Assembly (NCBI GenBank): GCA_017431825.1
Contig: JAFRKI010000002.1
Coordinates: forward strand, 1 to 64,000
Length of the DNA: 64,000 bases
Source: Erysipelotrichaceae bacterium
Lineage (GTDB): Bacteria; Bacillota_I; Bacilli_A; Erysipelotrichales; Erysipelotrichaceae
Direction: 5' to 3'
This document shows positions 34,603 through 43,941 of this stretch, one piece after another (the stretch's first letter is position 1; each line of letters begins with the position of its first letter). Below the pieces are notes generated by a model. The model searched no databases. It saw nothing but the letters and a program-made list of their open reading frames with translations, and had not been told where the DNA came from. The translations under genes and the position numbers were made by a program.

Positions 34603-35954
34603 CAGTTTTCTCCGATATTGTTAAGATCCTGACCGTTGGTCTCTTTAACGTTTCTTGTAAGCATGATCATGGCCAGCAGTATGAACGGAAGGGTAGTCAG
34701 TAGAGACAGAAGTCCGACATTGCCAGAGCCTACCAGATTGATACCCAGGACCATGACGATGATGCCAAGAAGCATGCCGATACCTGATATCAGACCGTTG
34801 GCTCCGTAGACCGAAGCCCGGAGATTTGTCGGTGTGCTCTCACCCGCCATGACCAGGATCATCGTATCGGAAACAGACCAGAGTCCGCCGATGAAGATAC
34901 CTTAGCCTAAGGCTATGGCCAGTCCGCCCCAGCCCAGTCTGGCACCGAAGATGAATATGAAAAGACCCAAAGCCGCGATACCCGAAAGCAGGATGCTGGC
35001 TTTCTTTCTTCCCAGCTTATCGGAAAAGAAACCGGAGAAGAAGGTCACGATTGCATTTACGAAAGGATAGACGATCATGAACAGGTCGATATCCGCATTG
35101 GTCAGGACGCCGCCCGATACACCGGCAGCCGTGATCGTCGTGTAGTAACTGGTTATGCCGGTAGCCAGACAGAAGATGAAACCCGCAAAGCATATCGAAC
35201 GCATCTGTCTGTTTCTGAAGATGAATCTGAAAGCCGGAACGACACCGCCGTTTTCGCTCTTTTTATAATCGTTTTCCGAGGATACTGAACCGTTGTTTTT
35301 ACGGTAGAGAAAGACCGGTGTTTCCCTTACGAAAGGAATGGAGCCCAGACCTACGGCTATGCCAAGGACGGCCGGAATGATGAAGACATAACGCCAGGAA
35401 GAGAAGACTTCCGGGTTATAGAACAGCTTACGGCAGACACCTATTAAGGATACACCGGCTAAGGCAATGGCCTTGGTAATGGAACATAGCTTGGCTCTAT
35501 GATGTTCAGGAGCCGTCTCCATGATATACATGACCTGCATGTCGTTGGTCATGACGAACGTCACCATCAGTACGCCGATGACATAGATGTAGTAATTAGG
35601 GGCCAGAAAGCATACCAGCAGGCCAAGACCCATGACAGTCGTATTGACAATCAGGAACAGTTTTCTTCCCCATTTATCGGCCAGTGCCTTATAGAAGGGA
35701 TTAAGAAACATGAAACAGTAACCCGGTATGGAGAGAAGGGTGGCAGTCGATACCGCTTTGGCATATTCAGGAGAAAGAACGTTTCCTCCCGGTACCTTAA
35801 ACAGATCGATAAGCACATAGGGCTGCATCGAAGAGTTCATGTTGGATGATATCTCATCCACGATATAGATGATCGTAAGAACTATCATCAGTCCCAGAAA
35901 ATAGTGCTTTCCCGGGGATGTTTTAGCTTTATTTCCGTTATTATCTTTTTTCAT
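34602..35954 (-). pseudogene. MFS transporter interrupted by one in-frame TAA
   Basis: Without the stop this is a 450-residue, 12-TM major facilitator with 'ALADKWGRKLF' (loop 2-3 motif) and 'FFSDKLGRKKASI' (loop 8-9). TAA at 34902-34904 ends the first part after 350 residues; the same frame then continues with 'GIFIGGLWSVSDTM' and the last TM helices to 34602. There is no frameshift and no further stop. A Tyr codon (TAC or TAT) would fit the position. The first part, with ten or so TM helices, could be made but is unlikely to transport. GAGGAAA precedes ATG. It is operonic with the downstream esterase. A sequencing error is possible. Confidence 0.8.
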
Positions 35955-36086
35955 TGCTGTTTCCTCAACACAAGATTATAACATGCCCCAAACAAAGGAC
36001 AGAGCAGACTTGTTTATTATTTCACACAACTGTTTTAAAATAGTAATGGCAGATTGCATTAACTCTTTGTTGAAAGGTGAAATAAT

Positions 36087-36944
36087 ATGAACAAGATACT
36101 CAGAACATTCTTATGCATATTGATGATTTTATGCTTATGCGGCTGCGGCGGATCGGATAACGGCGGCGGTGTTTCCGGAAACAAGGTAAGCTTTGAAGCC
36201 TATATAAAAGACGAAACCGACTCCTTTACCTTTGAATTCGATCCTGCTGAAGCGGTATCCTATGACGAGTTAAGAAACAGCGAATTCACGGATATTCTTT
36301 CCCTCGAAAACTGGGAAAAGTACTTTGAAGTAAGAACGGTTTACCGTGAGCATATCGAATATGACGATGAAGGCAATCCTACAGATACCTACATGAAAGG
36401 CGATACCATTTCCATCATCCTCAAGGATGACTATTACTATGTGGACAACCGTACCCGTAACGGTCTGGAATTCCTGCTGCATGTCGTCGGTGAAGAGACC
36501 CGTGTAATGATCAACGACGGCATAACCTATGATCCGGTAAAGGTCGAATATGATGATGACCGTGATTACTACGGTGCCGATGCGATGATCATCCTTTCCG
36601 ATTTCGTCAATTCCTGGGACGATACCACCAGGGAAGTCTATACCGGTAAGCTTGACAGCTATGAAATGCTGGAATGCAGCGGTGATCTCTATCTTCTGGA
36701 CTCCTCGGTAATCAGGTTCAATACCTTTAAAAACGGTATTCATTACTTCGTCGCCTACCAGGCACCCGATGAATATTTCGTGATAATTATAAAGACCGAT
36801 GATGCCGTGATCGAATACGATAAGGAATATGACGGTGCCGTCTATGTCACTTCCGGAAGCAGGGAGAACTACCGCTATAGCGGCTTTGATAAGATCGTTC
36901 TGTGGCAGATGATTACCGAACTGATGAAGGAAGTAAACGGATAA
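36087..36944 (+). CDS. Predicted lipoprotein of unknown function
   Basis: 285 residues. The signal peptide 'ILMILCLCGCGG' ends in a lipobox, so the protein should be attached to the outer face of the membrane by Cys19 or nearby. The mature part is acidic and rich in Asp, Tyr and Glu, with many predicted strands; I recognise no domain. AAAGGTG lies before ATG. Single gene with a terminator just after it. Confidence 0.78.
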   Translation: MNKILRTFLCILMILCLCGCGGSDNGGGVSGNKVSFEAYIKDETDSFTFEFDPAEAVSYDELRNSEFTDILSLENWEKYFEVRTVYREHIEYDDEGNPTDTYMKGDTISIILKDDYYYVDNRTRNGLEFLLHVVGEETRVMINDGITYDPVKVEYDDDRDYYGADAMIILSDFVNSWDDTTREVYTGKLDSYEMLECSGDLYLLDSSVIRFNTFKNGIHYFVAYQAPDEYFVIIIKTDDAVIEYDKEYDGAVYVTSGSRENYRYSGFDKIVLWQMITELMKEVNG

Positions 36945-36953
36945 AGATGAAGC

Positions 36954-36976
36954 AAAGGCAGGTGATCCTGCCTTTT
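36954..36976 (+). terminator. Terminator of the lipoprotein gene
   Basis: AAAGGCAGG / CCTGCCTTT with loop TGAT. Confidence 0.85.
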
Positions 36977-37031
36977 GAATTCGCTTATAAGCCGTGTAAA
37001 ATAAGAATATAAATGCAAGGCGGTAAAGATA

Positions 37032-37505
37032 ATGAGATCGATCATCGTTTACTATTCACTGGAAGGCAATACCGAACATGTGGCTGATATCATAAAGAAA
37101 AAGAAGGGTTTTGATGTCCTCCGTTTAAGTGTGGTTAAGGAATACCCTAAAAGCGGTTTTAAGAAGTTTCTCTGGGGCGGAAAGAGCGCAGTCATGGCCG
37201 AAACTCCCAAGCTGAACCCGTATGTATTCGATAAGGACGCTTATGATCAGATAATCATCGGCTTCCCGGTCTGGGCCGGTACTTTTGCGCCGCCGATCAG
37301 TAGCTTTATCAAGGAAAACGATATAAGCGATAAACATGTCAGCGCTTTTGCCTGTCAAAGCGGAGCGGGAGCCGAAAAAGCCTTCGCAAAACTGGAAGAG
37401 CTCATCGACAGAAAACTCGAACACCGCCTCATCCTGATCGATCCTAAGGACAGTCCGGATGAAGAAAAAGACAAGGCACTCGATGCATTCATAGAAAAAC
37501 TGTAA
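37032..37505 (+). CDS. Flavodoxin-like protein
   Basis: 157 residues. The FMN phosphate loop is 'YYSLEGNTEHVA' (about 7-18) and the flavin-stacking region 'GFPVWAGTFAPPI'. It is a soluble one- or two-electron carrier or quinone reductase-like enzyme; an Fe-S or anaerobic partner is not identified. It starts an apparent six-gene run; the rlmD gene follows after 4 bp. The ribosome site is weak (AAGGCGG). Confidence 0.92.
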   Translation: MRSIIVYYSLEGNTEHVADIIKKKKGFDVLRLSVVKEYPKSGFKKFLWGGKSAVMAETPKLNPYVFDKDAYDQIIIGFPVWAGTFAPPISSFIKENDISDKHVSAFACQSGAGAEKAFAKLEELIDRKLEHRLILIDPKDSPDEEKDKALDAFIEKL

Positions 37506-37509
37506 GAAT

Positions 37510-38661
37510 ATGGAATATCAGAAATGTTCTGTTTCCGATATCTGCGGAGGCTGTGATTATCAGGGACTGTCCTATGATAAGCAGTGTCAGAAGAAACAGG
37601 AAAGGATCGAAAAGCTGTTTAGAAACATAATAAAGGTCCAGCCGATAATAAAGTCTGAACATCCTTTTGCCTACCGCAACAAGGTCCAGGTAAGCTTCGG
37701 AAAGGATGAAAAAGGAAAGATCATCGTTGGCAATTATGCCAAAGACTCCCATTTCCTGGTACCGATAAACGATTGCATGATCTGTGATGAAAAGATCCTG
37801 GAGATCATAAGATCGTTCAGAACGCTATTAAACAAATACCATATATCCGTCTATGATGAAAAAGCGGGAAAAGGATGCATGCGCCATCTTCTTATACGAA
37901 GCAGCAGCATCGGCGAATACATGGCAGTTATGGTCACCGGTTCACCCCGGATAAACCATGAAAAGGAACTGCTTAGCGACATAAGGAAATACAATCCGGA
38001 ACTGAAGACGGTCATCCACAACATCAATAACCGTTTCACCAGCATGATCCTTGGGGAAAAGAGCCGGACACTTTACGGTAAGGGCTATATAAACGATGAG
38101 CTGCTTGGATGTACTTTCCGCATATCGCCTTCATCCTTCTATCAGATAAACCGTTTCCAGACAGAAAAGCTCTATGCGAAGGCCATCGAATATGCCGGAT
38201 TAAAAGGAAACGAAAAGCTCATCGACGCCTATTGCGGAACGGGAACTATCGGTATCCTCATGAGCAGACATGTGAAGGAAGTGATTGGCGTCGAGGTCAA
38301 CGAAGATGCCGTTAAGGACGCTATCATCAACAAAAGTAATAACGGAATAAAAAACATCAATTTCGTCTGTGATGACGCCGGCAGATTCATGAAGAAGCTT
38401 GCGTACGATAAGGAAAAGATCGACGTGGCGGTAATGGATCCGCCTAGAAGCGGAGCAAGCAGGGAATTCCTTAAGTCCTTATGCATGCTGAGGCCGGAAA
38501 GGATAGTATACATATCCTGCGGTCCTGATACCTTAAGAAGGGATGTTTCCTATCTGCTTAAGGAAGGATACTCACTGAAGAAATTACAGCCGGTAGATAT
38601 GTTTCCTTTCAGCGAACACATCGAAAACGTGGCTTTGCTGGTCAGAAGGCAGGATACATAA
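37510..38661 (+). CDS. 23S rRNA (uracil-C5)-methyltransferase, RlmD/RlmCD type
   Basis: 383 residues. Cys6, Cys12 and Cys15 ('CSVSDICGGC') with a Cys in 'NDCMICD' match the 4Fe-4S site of RumA-type enzymes. SAM binding is in 'DAYCGTGTIG', the catalytic loop is 'DPPRSG', and the nucleophile Cys337 is in 'YISCGPDT'. It methylates U747 and/or U1939 of 23S rRNA. The N-terminal TRAM domain present in E. coli RlmD is missing, which explains the shorter length. Co-transcribed with the flavodoxin gene. Confidence 0.9.
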   Translation: MEYQKCSVSDICGGCDYQGLSYDKQCQKKQERIEKLFRNIIKVQPIIKSEHPFAYRNKVQVSFGKDEKGKIIVGNYAKDSHFLVPINDCMICDEKILEIIRSFRTLLNKYHISVYDEKAGKGCMRHLLIRSSSIGEYMAVMVTGSPRINHEKELLSDIRKYNPELKTVIHNINNRFTSMILGEKSRTLYGKGYINDELLGCTFRISPSSFYQINRFQTEKLYAKAIEYAGLKGNEKLIDAYCGTGTIGILMSRHVKEVIGVEVNEDAVKDAIINKSNNGIKNINFVCDDAGRFMKKLAYDKEKIDVAVMDPPRSGASREFLKSLCMLRPERIVYISCGPDTLRRDVSYLLKEGYSLKKLQPVDMFPFSEHIENVALLVRRQDT

Positions 38662-39561
38662 ATGAAAAGCAACAAAAATATCTATTATATGATCATGATC
38701 CCGGCTATGATCCTGATGCTTTTCGGATGTAACGGGAATTAAAGACCGGAAACTGATGATCATTCATACACATACAGGCTTATTAAGTCGGTTGAAGTCA
38801 ACGGCAGACAGGGGATCTGCTGTGACGGAGACTTTTACTGGGTAAGCGGATCGGCGAGCCTTGCCAAATATGATAAAGACTGGAACCTGATCGCCATCAA
38901 TGACGATCCTTTCAGCGGTTATGAGATCGAAGTCAACCATATCGGTGATATCGATGTCTATGATAACGAACTTTATATCGGTGCTGAATATTTCCTGGAC
39001 GGAGAGGGCAGAAATATTCAGATAGCTGTCTATGACGGTGATACTTTGCAGCTGCTGCGAACTTTTCCGTTTGAACCTTCAAGCGGTCAGCTGGAATGTT
39101 CGGGCATAGCTGTCGACACTGATACGATGACCGTACTGATGTGTTCATGGGTAGGTGAAGACAGCGGCAGGTATATTTACCGTTATGGCCTTGATACCGG
39201 AGATTACCTCGGTAAAGTGCTGATGGATGAGCCTCCCGAGTATCTGCAGGGTATCGCATACTTTAGCGGCTATCTGAATATGACATCCGATGACGGCAAT
39301 GCGGACGATGAGCAGCCTGATCATCTTTATCGGACGAAGATAGTACCGGAAGCGGAAACCTGCACGGTAACCCTGGAAAAAGACTTTGATGACGTGATAG
39401 GACAGGGCGAGATCGAAGGATTGAGTTTCGATAAAAATAACGGTCAGTTTCTGCTGCTGTACAATAGAGGTGCAAGGATAGTTTCAGGAATGCCTAAAGG
39501 TTTTTATGAAGGATACGACAGAGAGATATCAGAAGTATTCGTCTATGAAATAGATTACTGA
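38662..39561 (+). pseudogene. Lipoprotein gene interrupted by in-frame TAA after the lipobox
   Basis: ATG at 38662 directly follows the rlmD stop and encodes a lipoprotein signal peptide ending 'ILMLFGCNGN'. TAA at 38740-38742 then stops it at codon 27. The same frame is open from there to 39561 and encodes about 272 more residues, with a strand-rich, beta-propeller-like pattern ('GQGEIEGLSFDKNNGQFLLL'; 'REISEVFVYEI'). The two parts make a normal 299-residue lipoprotein with one nonsense codon. No start with a ribosome site follows the stop closely. The broken gene sits inside an otherwise intact operon, so the change may be recent or a sequencing error. Confidence 0.75.
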
Positions 39562-39589
39562 TTTGAATATAAAGCATATGGAGCAGATC

Positions 39590-40480
39590 ATGAGCAGTAA
39601 GGAAAAGAAAACTGAATCAAAAAGAAGAACAGGACTGATCCTTGAAGGCGGAGCCATGAGAGGGCTGTTTACCTGCGGCGTCATCGATGTTTTCATGGAA
39701 AACGGGATCGACTTTGACGGAGCGGTAGGCATATCGGCCGGAGCCGTATTCGGGTGCAATTACAAGTCAAGGCAGATCGGCAGGCCCCGCCGTTATAACG
39801 AGAAATACTGCAGGGATAAAAGATATTGCAGTATCCGTTCGCTTATAACTACCGGAGATCTTTATGGTGCCGATTTCTGTTACCGCCTGCTGCCGGACGA
39901 ACTCGATCCTTTTGACAGGGAAGCCTTTAAGAACGATCCGATGGAATTCTATGTCGGGGCAACAGATGTTAAGACCGGAGAATGTGTATTCCATAAGTGT
40001 TCTGACGGTGAAGACGCCGACATGAAATGGATGCAGGCATCAGCTTCCATGCCGCTGGTATCAAGACCGGTAGAAGTGGACGGATATGTACTGCTGGATG
40101 GTGGTATAGCCGATTCCATTCCTTATGAATACATGGAAAGCATCGGTTATGATCATAATGTGATAGTTCTGACACAGCCGGAAGGCTACGTGAAAGGAAA
40201 AAACAGGCTTTTGCCGTTAATGAAGATCTTTCTAAGGAGATATCCGGCAGTTATCGAGACCTTATCGAAAAGGCACGACATGTATAACAGACAGATCACC
40301 GGTATAAAGGAAAGGGAGAAAGAAGGAAAAGCGTTCGTGATAAGACCTCCTGAATCTCTTAATATCGGCAGAGTCGAAAAGGACCCGGAAGAACTGGAAA
40401 GAGTATATCAGATCGGCCGCAAGGAAGCCGAAAGAGCACTTCCTTCACTGAAGGAATTCCTTGAGATCAAGGGGGATTAA
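39590..40480 (+). CDS. Patatin-like phospholipase
   Basis: About 296 residues. 'LEGGAMRGLFTCGVID' holds the oxyanion-hole Gly-rich loop, 'GISAG' (47-51) the nucleophile Ser49, and 'LLDGG' (Asp about 170) the dyad acid. These are YjjU/RssA-like serine acylhydrolases acting on membrane lipids. The frame opens at TTG 39563, but ATG 39590 has GGAG 6 bp upstream and is the better start. The next hydrolase gene begins one base after its stop. Confidence 0.92.
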   Translation: MSSKEKKTESKRRTGLILEGGAMRGLFTCGVIDVFMENGIDFDGAVGISAGAVFGCNYKSRQIGRPRRYNEKYCRDKRYCSIRSLITTGDLYGADFCYRLLPDELDPFDREAFKNDPMEFYVGATDVKTGECVFHKCSDGEDADMKWMQASASMPLVSRPVEVDGYVLLDGGIADSIPYEYMESIGYDHNVIVLTQPEGYVKGKNRLLPLMKIFLRRYPAVIETLSKRHDMYNRQITGIKEREKEGKAFVIRPPESLNIGRVEKDPEELERVYQIGRKEAERALPSLKEFLEIKGD

Positions 40481-40481
40481 A

Positions 40482-41228
40482 ATGAAAGTTATCGAATACG
40501 GAAAAGAGAATAAAGAGGTGATTGTCCTGCTGCACGGCGGTGGCCTTTCCTGGTGGAACTACCGCAGGGAAGCTGAACTCTTAAGCGACCGTTATCATAT
40601 CGTACTTCCTGTTCTTGACGGTCATGCGGAAAGCGATGAGAATTTCTGCGGCATCAGCGAAAACGCCCAGAGGATCATCGGATACATCGATTCAGAGTTT
40701 TTCGGTAAGGTCAAGGTGATAGGAGGACTTTCCTTAGGCGCTCAGATACTGGTTGAGATCCTCAGCCAGCGTAAGGATATATGTGAATATGCCATAATCG
40801 AAAGTCCGTCGCTGATACCTTCGAAGCTTACCAATTCCCTGATCGAATCCAGCGTTTCTTCAAGTTACAGCCTTATTGAAAAGAAGTGGTTTGCGAAAAT
40901 GCAGTTCAAGTCGCTGCATATCAATGAAGAATATTTCGATGATTACTACCGTGATACGCAGCTCATATCCAAGGAGAATATGATAGCCTTCCTTAAGGCC
41001 AATACGGCCTATGAACTGAAAGAAAGCATAAAAGACTGCAGTGCTTTGATCCGTATCATTGCCGGAGGCAAGGAACAGTCTTCGATCCATAGATCCGTAA
41101 AGCTTCTCCATGAAATGCTGCCTGAAAGCGTCCTGGAAATAAAGGAAGGCCTTTATCATGGCGAATACTCCCTCAATCATCCTGAGGAATACGTAGAAGA
41201 CCTGCTGCTGATGATTAACGGGAAATAG
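40482..41228 (+). CDS. Alpha/beta hydrolase
   Basis: About 248 residues. 'LLHGGGLSWWNY' is the oxyanion region and 'GGLSLGAQI' the nucleophile elbow (Ser in G-x-S-x-G). The end, 'LYHGEYSLNHPEEY', carries the likely His. Substrate unknown. AAGGGGG lies 7 bp before ATG 40482, so the upstream TTG at 40461 is not used. Together with the patatin gene it suggests a small lipid or ester turnover operon. Confidence 0.85.
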   Translation: MKVIEYGKENKEVIVLLHGGGLSWWNYRREAELLSDRYHIVLPVLDGHAESDENFCGISENAQRIIGYIDSEFFGKVKVIGGLSLGAQILVEILSQRKDICEYAIIESPSLIPSKLTNSLIESSVSSSYSLIEKKWFAKMQFKSLHINEEYFDDYYRDTQLISKENMIAFLKANTAYELKESIKDCSALIRIIAGGKEQSSIHRSVKLLHEMLPESVLEIKEGLYHGEYSLNHPEEYVEDLLLMINGK

Positions 41229-41264
41229 ATTATAATCGTAATTGGGATATGAGGAGGATATGAA

Positions 41265-41615
41265 ATGACTGATGACAAGAAGACCGTAAAAGCGTTCGCT
41301 GTTCTTTATCTGGTCCTGGGCGGCCTGGGATTCGTCTTTTCCTTGTTGGAATTCGGTTCCCTGGGTCTGGCCAATATGGTACTGAGTGCACTTAAGGTAT
41401 TCTTGGGAGCCATGCTGCTGCAGTACCTGAGACATTCTTCGAAGATCTCACTGTGCCTGACTGCCGCAGTCATCGTACTGCTTGGAGATGCGGCCGTTGC
41501 CGTCCTTAATTTCCTGAGAGGGGACGGTCTATTCGGGCTGGTCGTCGATCTGATGTCCGTAGTCATCGCATTCTACCTGGTTTCTGTCTTGAACAGGTTA
41601 AAGAAGGCTGCCTGA
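41265..41615 (+). CDS. Small four-helix membrane protein
   Basis: 116 residues with four hydrophobic segments (about 9-30, 35-54, 60-80, 88-108) joined by very short loops. No family recognised. GAGGAGG precedes ATG and the gene is 36 bp after the hydrolase, so it probably ends that operon. Confidence 0.72.
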   Translation: MTDDKKTVKAFAVLYLVLGGLGFVFSLLEFGSLGLANMVLSALKVFLGAMLLQYLRHSSKISLCLTAAVIVLLGDAAVAVLNFLRGDGLFGLVVDLMSVVIAFYLVSVLNRLKKAA

Positions 41616-41633
41616 AAAAAAACAAGAGAATAA

Positions 41634-41663
41634 AAAAGGACATCCTCATTGGGATGTCCTTTT
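41634..41663. terminator. Bidirectional terminator
   Basis: AAAAGGACATCC / GGATGTCCTTTT around TCATTG, with A and T flanks, between converging genes. Confidence 0.88.
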
Positions 41664-41682
41664 ATTTCGATTAAAGCTTTCA

Positions 41683-43047
41683 CTAATAAGTGAATCCGAT
41701 ACTTGCCAGCAATACGATCACCGCTGCAGCGATCAGCGTAAAGATGACCGTTATCACGAAGATGTACTTATAGGATGTCGCATGCGATTCCTGACAGACA
41801 TCAAGTGTAGCCAGTATGCCGCCGCAGTGCGGCAGGGAATCAAGACCGCATGATGATACGGATATGATCCTGTGTAGAGCGCCAAGCTGTGCCGGAGTGG
41901 AAAGCTGGCTGACCCAGCTGTTTACCAGTTCCTTGGAACTTAAGGCAATGTTGATGCCTCCGGATGCACTGCCGGTAACACCGGCCAGAAGCGTTACAGC
42001 CAATGCCGCTGAAAGATAAGGACTCATCTTGAGGCTGGTGACCGTTTCGACTAACGATGCATAACCCGGGGTCGAAGAGATGACTTTGCCGAAACCCACG
42101 ACTACCGAGAAGTTAAGCAGCGGTCCGACCCATTCGACGGCACCTTTTCTGACTGATCCGATGACTGTTATCTTATGTCCCATGATCGTTCCGAGTATAA
42201 GCAGATAGATGATGGCGATGATCATGGCCGTACATACCGGTGCATAGGCATTGTAGGTCTTTAAGCTGTAAGCACCGAAACTGACTCTTTCAAAGAGCAT
42301 ATACAGGCTTATCAGCATGATTATCGGCAGGAAGGCCAGGAAAGGCTTAGGCAGATCCTTGCCGGAAAGCTGTGAAACGCTTCCTTCCCTTAAGGACTTT
42401 TCATCAAAGCCTTCGCCCCTGGACTGGCTTCTTTTTACTTCATGGCTGAGATAGATATATCCCAGTCCGAACATGATCGCTGAAGCAATGAGGCCCAGGA
42501 CCGGTGCGGCAGTCGAAGTGGTTCCCAGATACGTAGTAGGAATGATGTTGTTCAGCTGCGGAGTGCCCGGAAGGGCAGTAAGTGCGAAAGTAGCCTGTCC
42601 CAGCTGGATGATAGCCGGCAGGAGCTTCTTGGTGATATTGGCCTTACGGCACAACGAAACGCCCAGCGGGAAGACCGTGAAGGCAACGACCATGGCCGTA
42701 ACGCCGCCGTACACCAGCAGGGCAGTAGTGATGGATATTACCAGGACGACGCTTTTTTCTCCGAAAAGCTTTATAAAGAACTCGGCTATCGCATTGGCAC
42801 AGCCCGTATCCGACATCAGTTTTCCGTAGATCGTAGCGAAAAAGAAGATCGGGAAATAGGTGCCGAAGGTGCCTCCGAGTCCGTTGAAAAGACTTGTCAG
42901 TGCCGTCCATATCTCCGTAGCGTTGAATACCGCCACGACAAGCGTTGCCGCCAGGGCAGCCAGTATCGCCGGTACTCTACGGTATATCAGAACCGACAGG
43001 ATGGCCAGTCCCAGTATTAATCCTATGATTCCAATGGCATTTGTCAT
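41683..43047 (-). CDS. GntP-family (gluconate/organic acid:H+) permease
   Basis: 454 residues, about twelve TM segments. GntP/CitMHS-like features include the start 'IGLILGLAILSVLIYRRVP', 'LVYGGVTAMVVAF', 'LPGTPQLNNIIP', and 'SASGGINIALSS' near the end. Members import gluconate, hydroxybutyrate or related acids. It lies just downstream of an MBL hydrolase gene on the same strand, both divergent from a TetR gene, suggesting uptake and processing of one organic acid or lactone under TetR control. Confidence 0.88.
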   Translation of the reverse strand: MTNAIGIIGLILGLAILSVLIYRRVPAILAALAATLVVAVFNATEIWTALTSLFNGLGGTFGTYFPIFFFATIYGKLMSDTGCANAIAEFFIKLFGEKSVVLVISITTALLVYGGVTAMVVAFTVFPLGVSLCRKANITKKLLPAIIQLGQATFALTALPGTPQLNNIIPTTYLGTTSTAAPVLGLIASAIMFGLGYIYLSHEVKRSQSRGEGFDEKSLREGSVSQLSGKDLPKPFLAFLPIIMLISLYMLFERVSFGAYSLKTYNAYAPVCTAMIIAIIYLLILGTIMGHKITVIGSVRKGAVEWVGPLLNFSVVVGFGKVISSTPGYASLVETVTSLKMSPYLSAALAVTLLAGVTGSASGGINIALSSKELVNSWVSQLSTPAQLGALHRIISVSSCGLDSLPHCGGILATLDVCQESHATSYKYIFVITVIFTLIAAAVIVLLASIGFTY

Positions 43048-43068
43048 ATCGATACCTCGTTATTAAAA

Positions 43069-43098
43069 GCTCTTACGCTTATCGTAAGGAGCTTTATT
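43069..43098 (-). terminator. Possible terminator between MBL and permease genes
   Basis: AAAGCTCTTACG pairs with CGTAAGGAGCTTT (one bulged base). On the minus strand a short T-run follows. It may only reduce transcription into the permease gene. Confidence 0.55.
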
Positions 43099-43116
43099 AA
43101 AGACTGTGATTATACT

Positions 43117-43809
43117 TTAGCCGTTATGATCCAGAAGATTCCTGTAGGCTTCTTCTACCTGTTCTCTGGTGAACGGTCCGCCGTGTCCCGAATAGGCGCT
43201 CTTAAGTCCGGAATCCAGCAGTCTCTTGCCGCTTTCCTTAAGGGCTTCATTGTCCAGTGAAAGGATGGCGAAAGTGCAGATTCCTTCTCCGAACGGATCG
43301 AGAACGGTATCGCCCACAAAGGCTTCGCCGCTGTCAAAGACTACGGAAATGGCATCCAGGGTGTGACCAGGTGTCATTATGACCTTGGCATTGAAACCGT
43401 AAGGATGAAGATCGGTCTCCTCGGAAACAGGGATATCGATATCTACAGGTTCCGGAGCATCGAGCGGTGCCGGATTGGCGATGTTGTCATAGAAAGCCTG
43501 GCCCAGCTCATTACGCGGTACATAAGGGGTGAACTTGCCGGTCTCCAGGAAGGTCTTGGCACCAGGATGAGCCATGATCGGAGCTCCCGTCAATACCTTG
43601 GCATGATGGATGCCGCCGGCATGGTCGAAATGTCCGTGGGTAAGCACGATCAGCGCTACCTTCGAGAAATCGACGCCCGCCATGGCTACCTTAAGGGTCC
43701 AGCCCGGCTGGTTAAGATAGCAGCCTGCATCGATCAGCATGATCTTGCCGTTTTCTTCTACGGCATAGAAATTCGAGATAGGTCCAACAGATATGGTCTT
43801 GATTTCCAT
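43117..43809 (-). CDS. Metallo-beta-lactamase fold hydrolase
   Basis: 230 residues. The di-metal motif is 'THGHFDHAGG' (His58, His60, Asp62, His63); further ligands are 'TPGHTLD' and 'VGDTVLD', and the end is 'SGHGGPFT'. It probably hydrolyses a lactone or thioester. AGGAGG precedes ATG. The neighbouring GntP-type permease and the divergent TetR gene suggest a shared substrate; a lactone that gives a gluconate-like acid would fit, as inference. Confidence 0.92.
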   Translation of the reverse strand: MEIKTISVGPISNFYAVEENGKIMLIDAGCYLNQPGWTLKVAMAGVDFSKVALIVLTHGHFDHAGGIHHAKVLTGAPIMAHPGAKTFLETGKFTPYVPRNELGQAFYDNIANPAPLDAPEPVDIDIPVSEETDLHPYGFNAKVIMTPGHTLDAISVVFDSGEAFVGDTVLDPFGEGICTFAILSLDNEALKESGKRLLDSGLKSAYSGHGGPFTREQVEEAYRNLLDHNG

Positions 43810-43842
43810 AATTTCCTCCTAAAAATCGTATAAATTATCAAA

Positions 43843-43891
43843 TATACTAATTTACACTTCTATAATAACACAAATATTCAAAATTAGTATA
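43843..43891. promoter_or_regulatory. Inverted repeat operator candidate between MBL and tetR genes
   Basis: TATACTAATTT (43843-43853) and its exact complement AAATTAGTATA (43881-43891) flank 27 bp in the divergent promoter region. Each half or the pair could bind the TetR protein encoded next to it and control both directions. Confidence 0.6.
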
Positions 43892-43925
43892 AAAATAAAA
43901 ATATACGAAATTAAGACCTGAGGAA

Positions 43926-43934
43926 TGATATAAT
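43926..43934 (+). promoter_or_regulatory. Extended -10 promoter of the tetR gene
   Basis: TGATATAAT is a full TGn-TATAAT. It ends seven bases before ATG 43942, so the transcript should begin at or next to the start codon. Confidence 0.65.
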
Positions 43935-43941
43935 GTTTACG

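Noticed and set aside
33592..34632. 346-codon plus-strand open frame over the esterase
   Set aside because: It is antisense to a gene with clear HGGGW and GDSAG motifs, and it crosses the terminator at 33678-33701.
36087..36944. Idea that the lipoprotein belongs to the MFS-esterase unit
   Set aside because: It is on the opposite strand with its own promoter region and terminator.
34602..39561. Genome-wide reading of TAA as a sense codon
   Set aside because: Many intact genes here (glnS, araM, thyA, dhaK, glgP and others) end at TAA at the expected length, so TAA is a normal stop. The two internal TAA are better explained by mutation or error.
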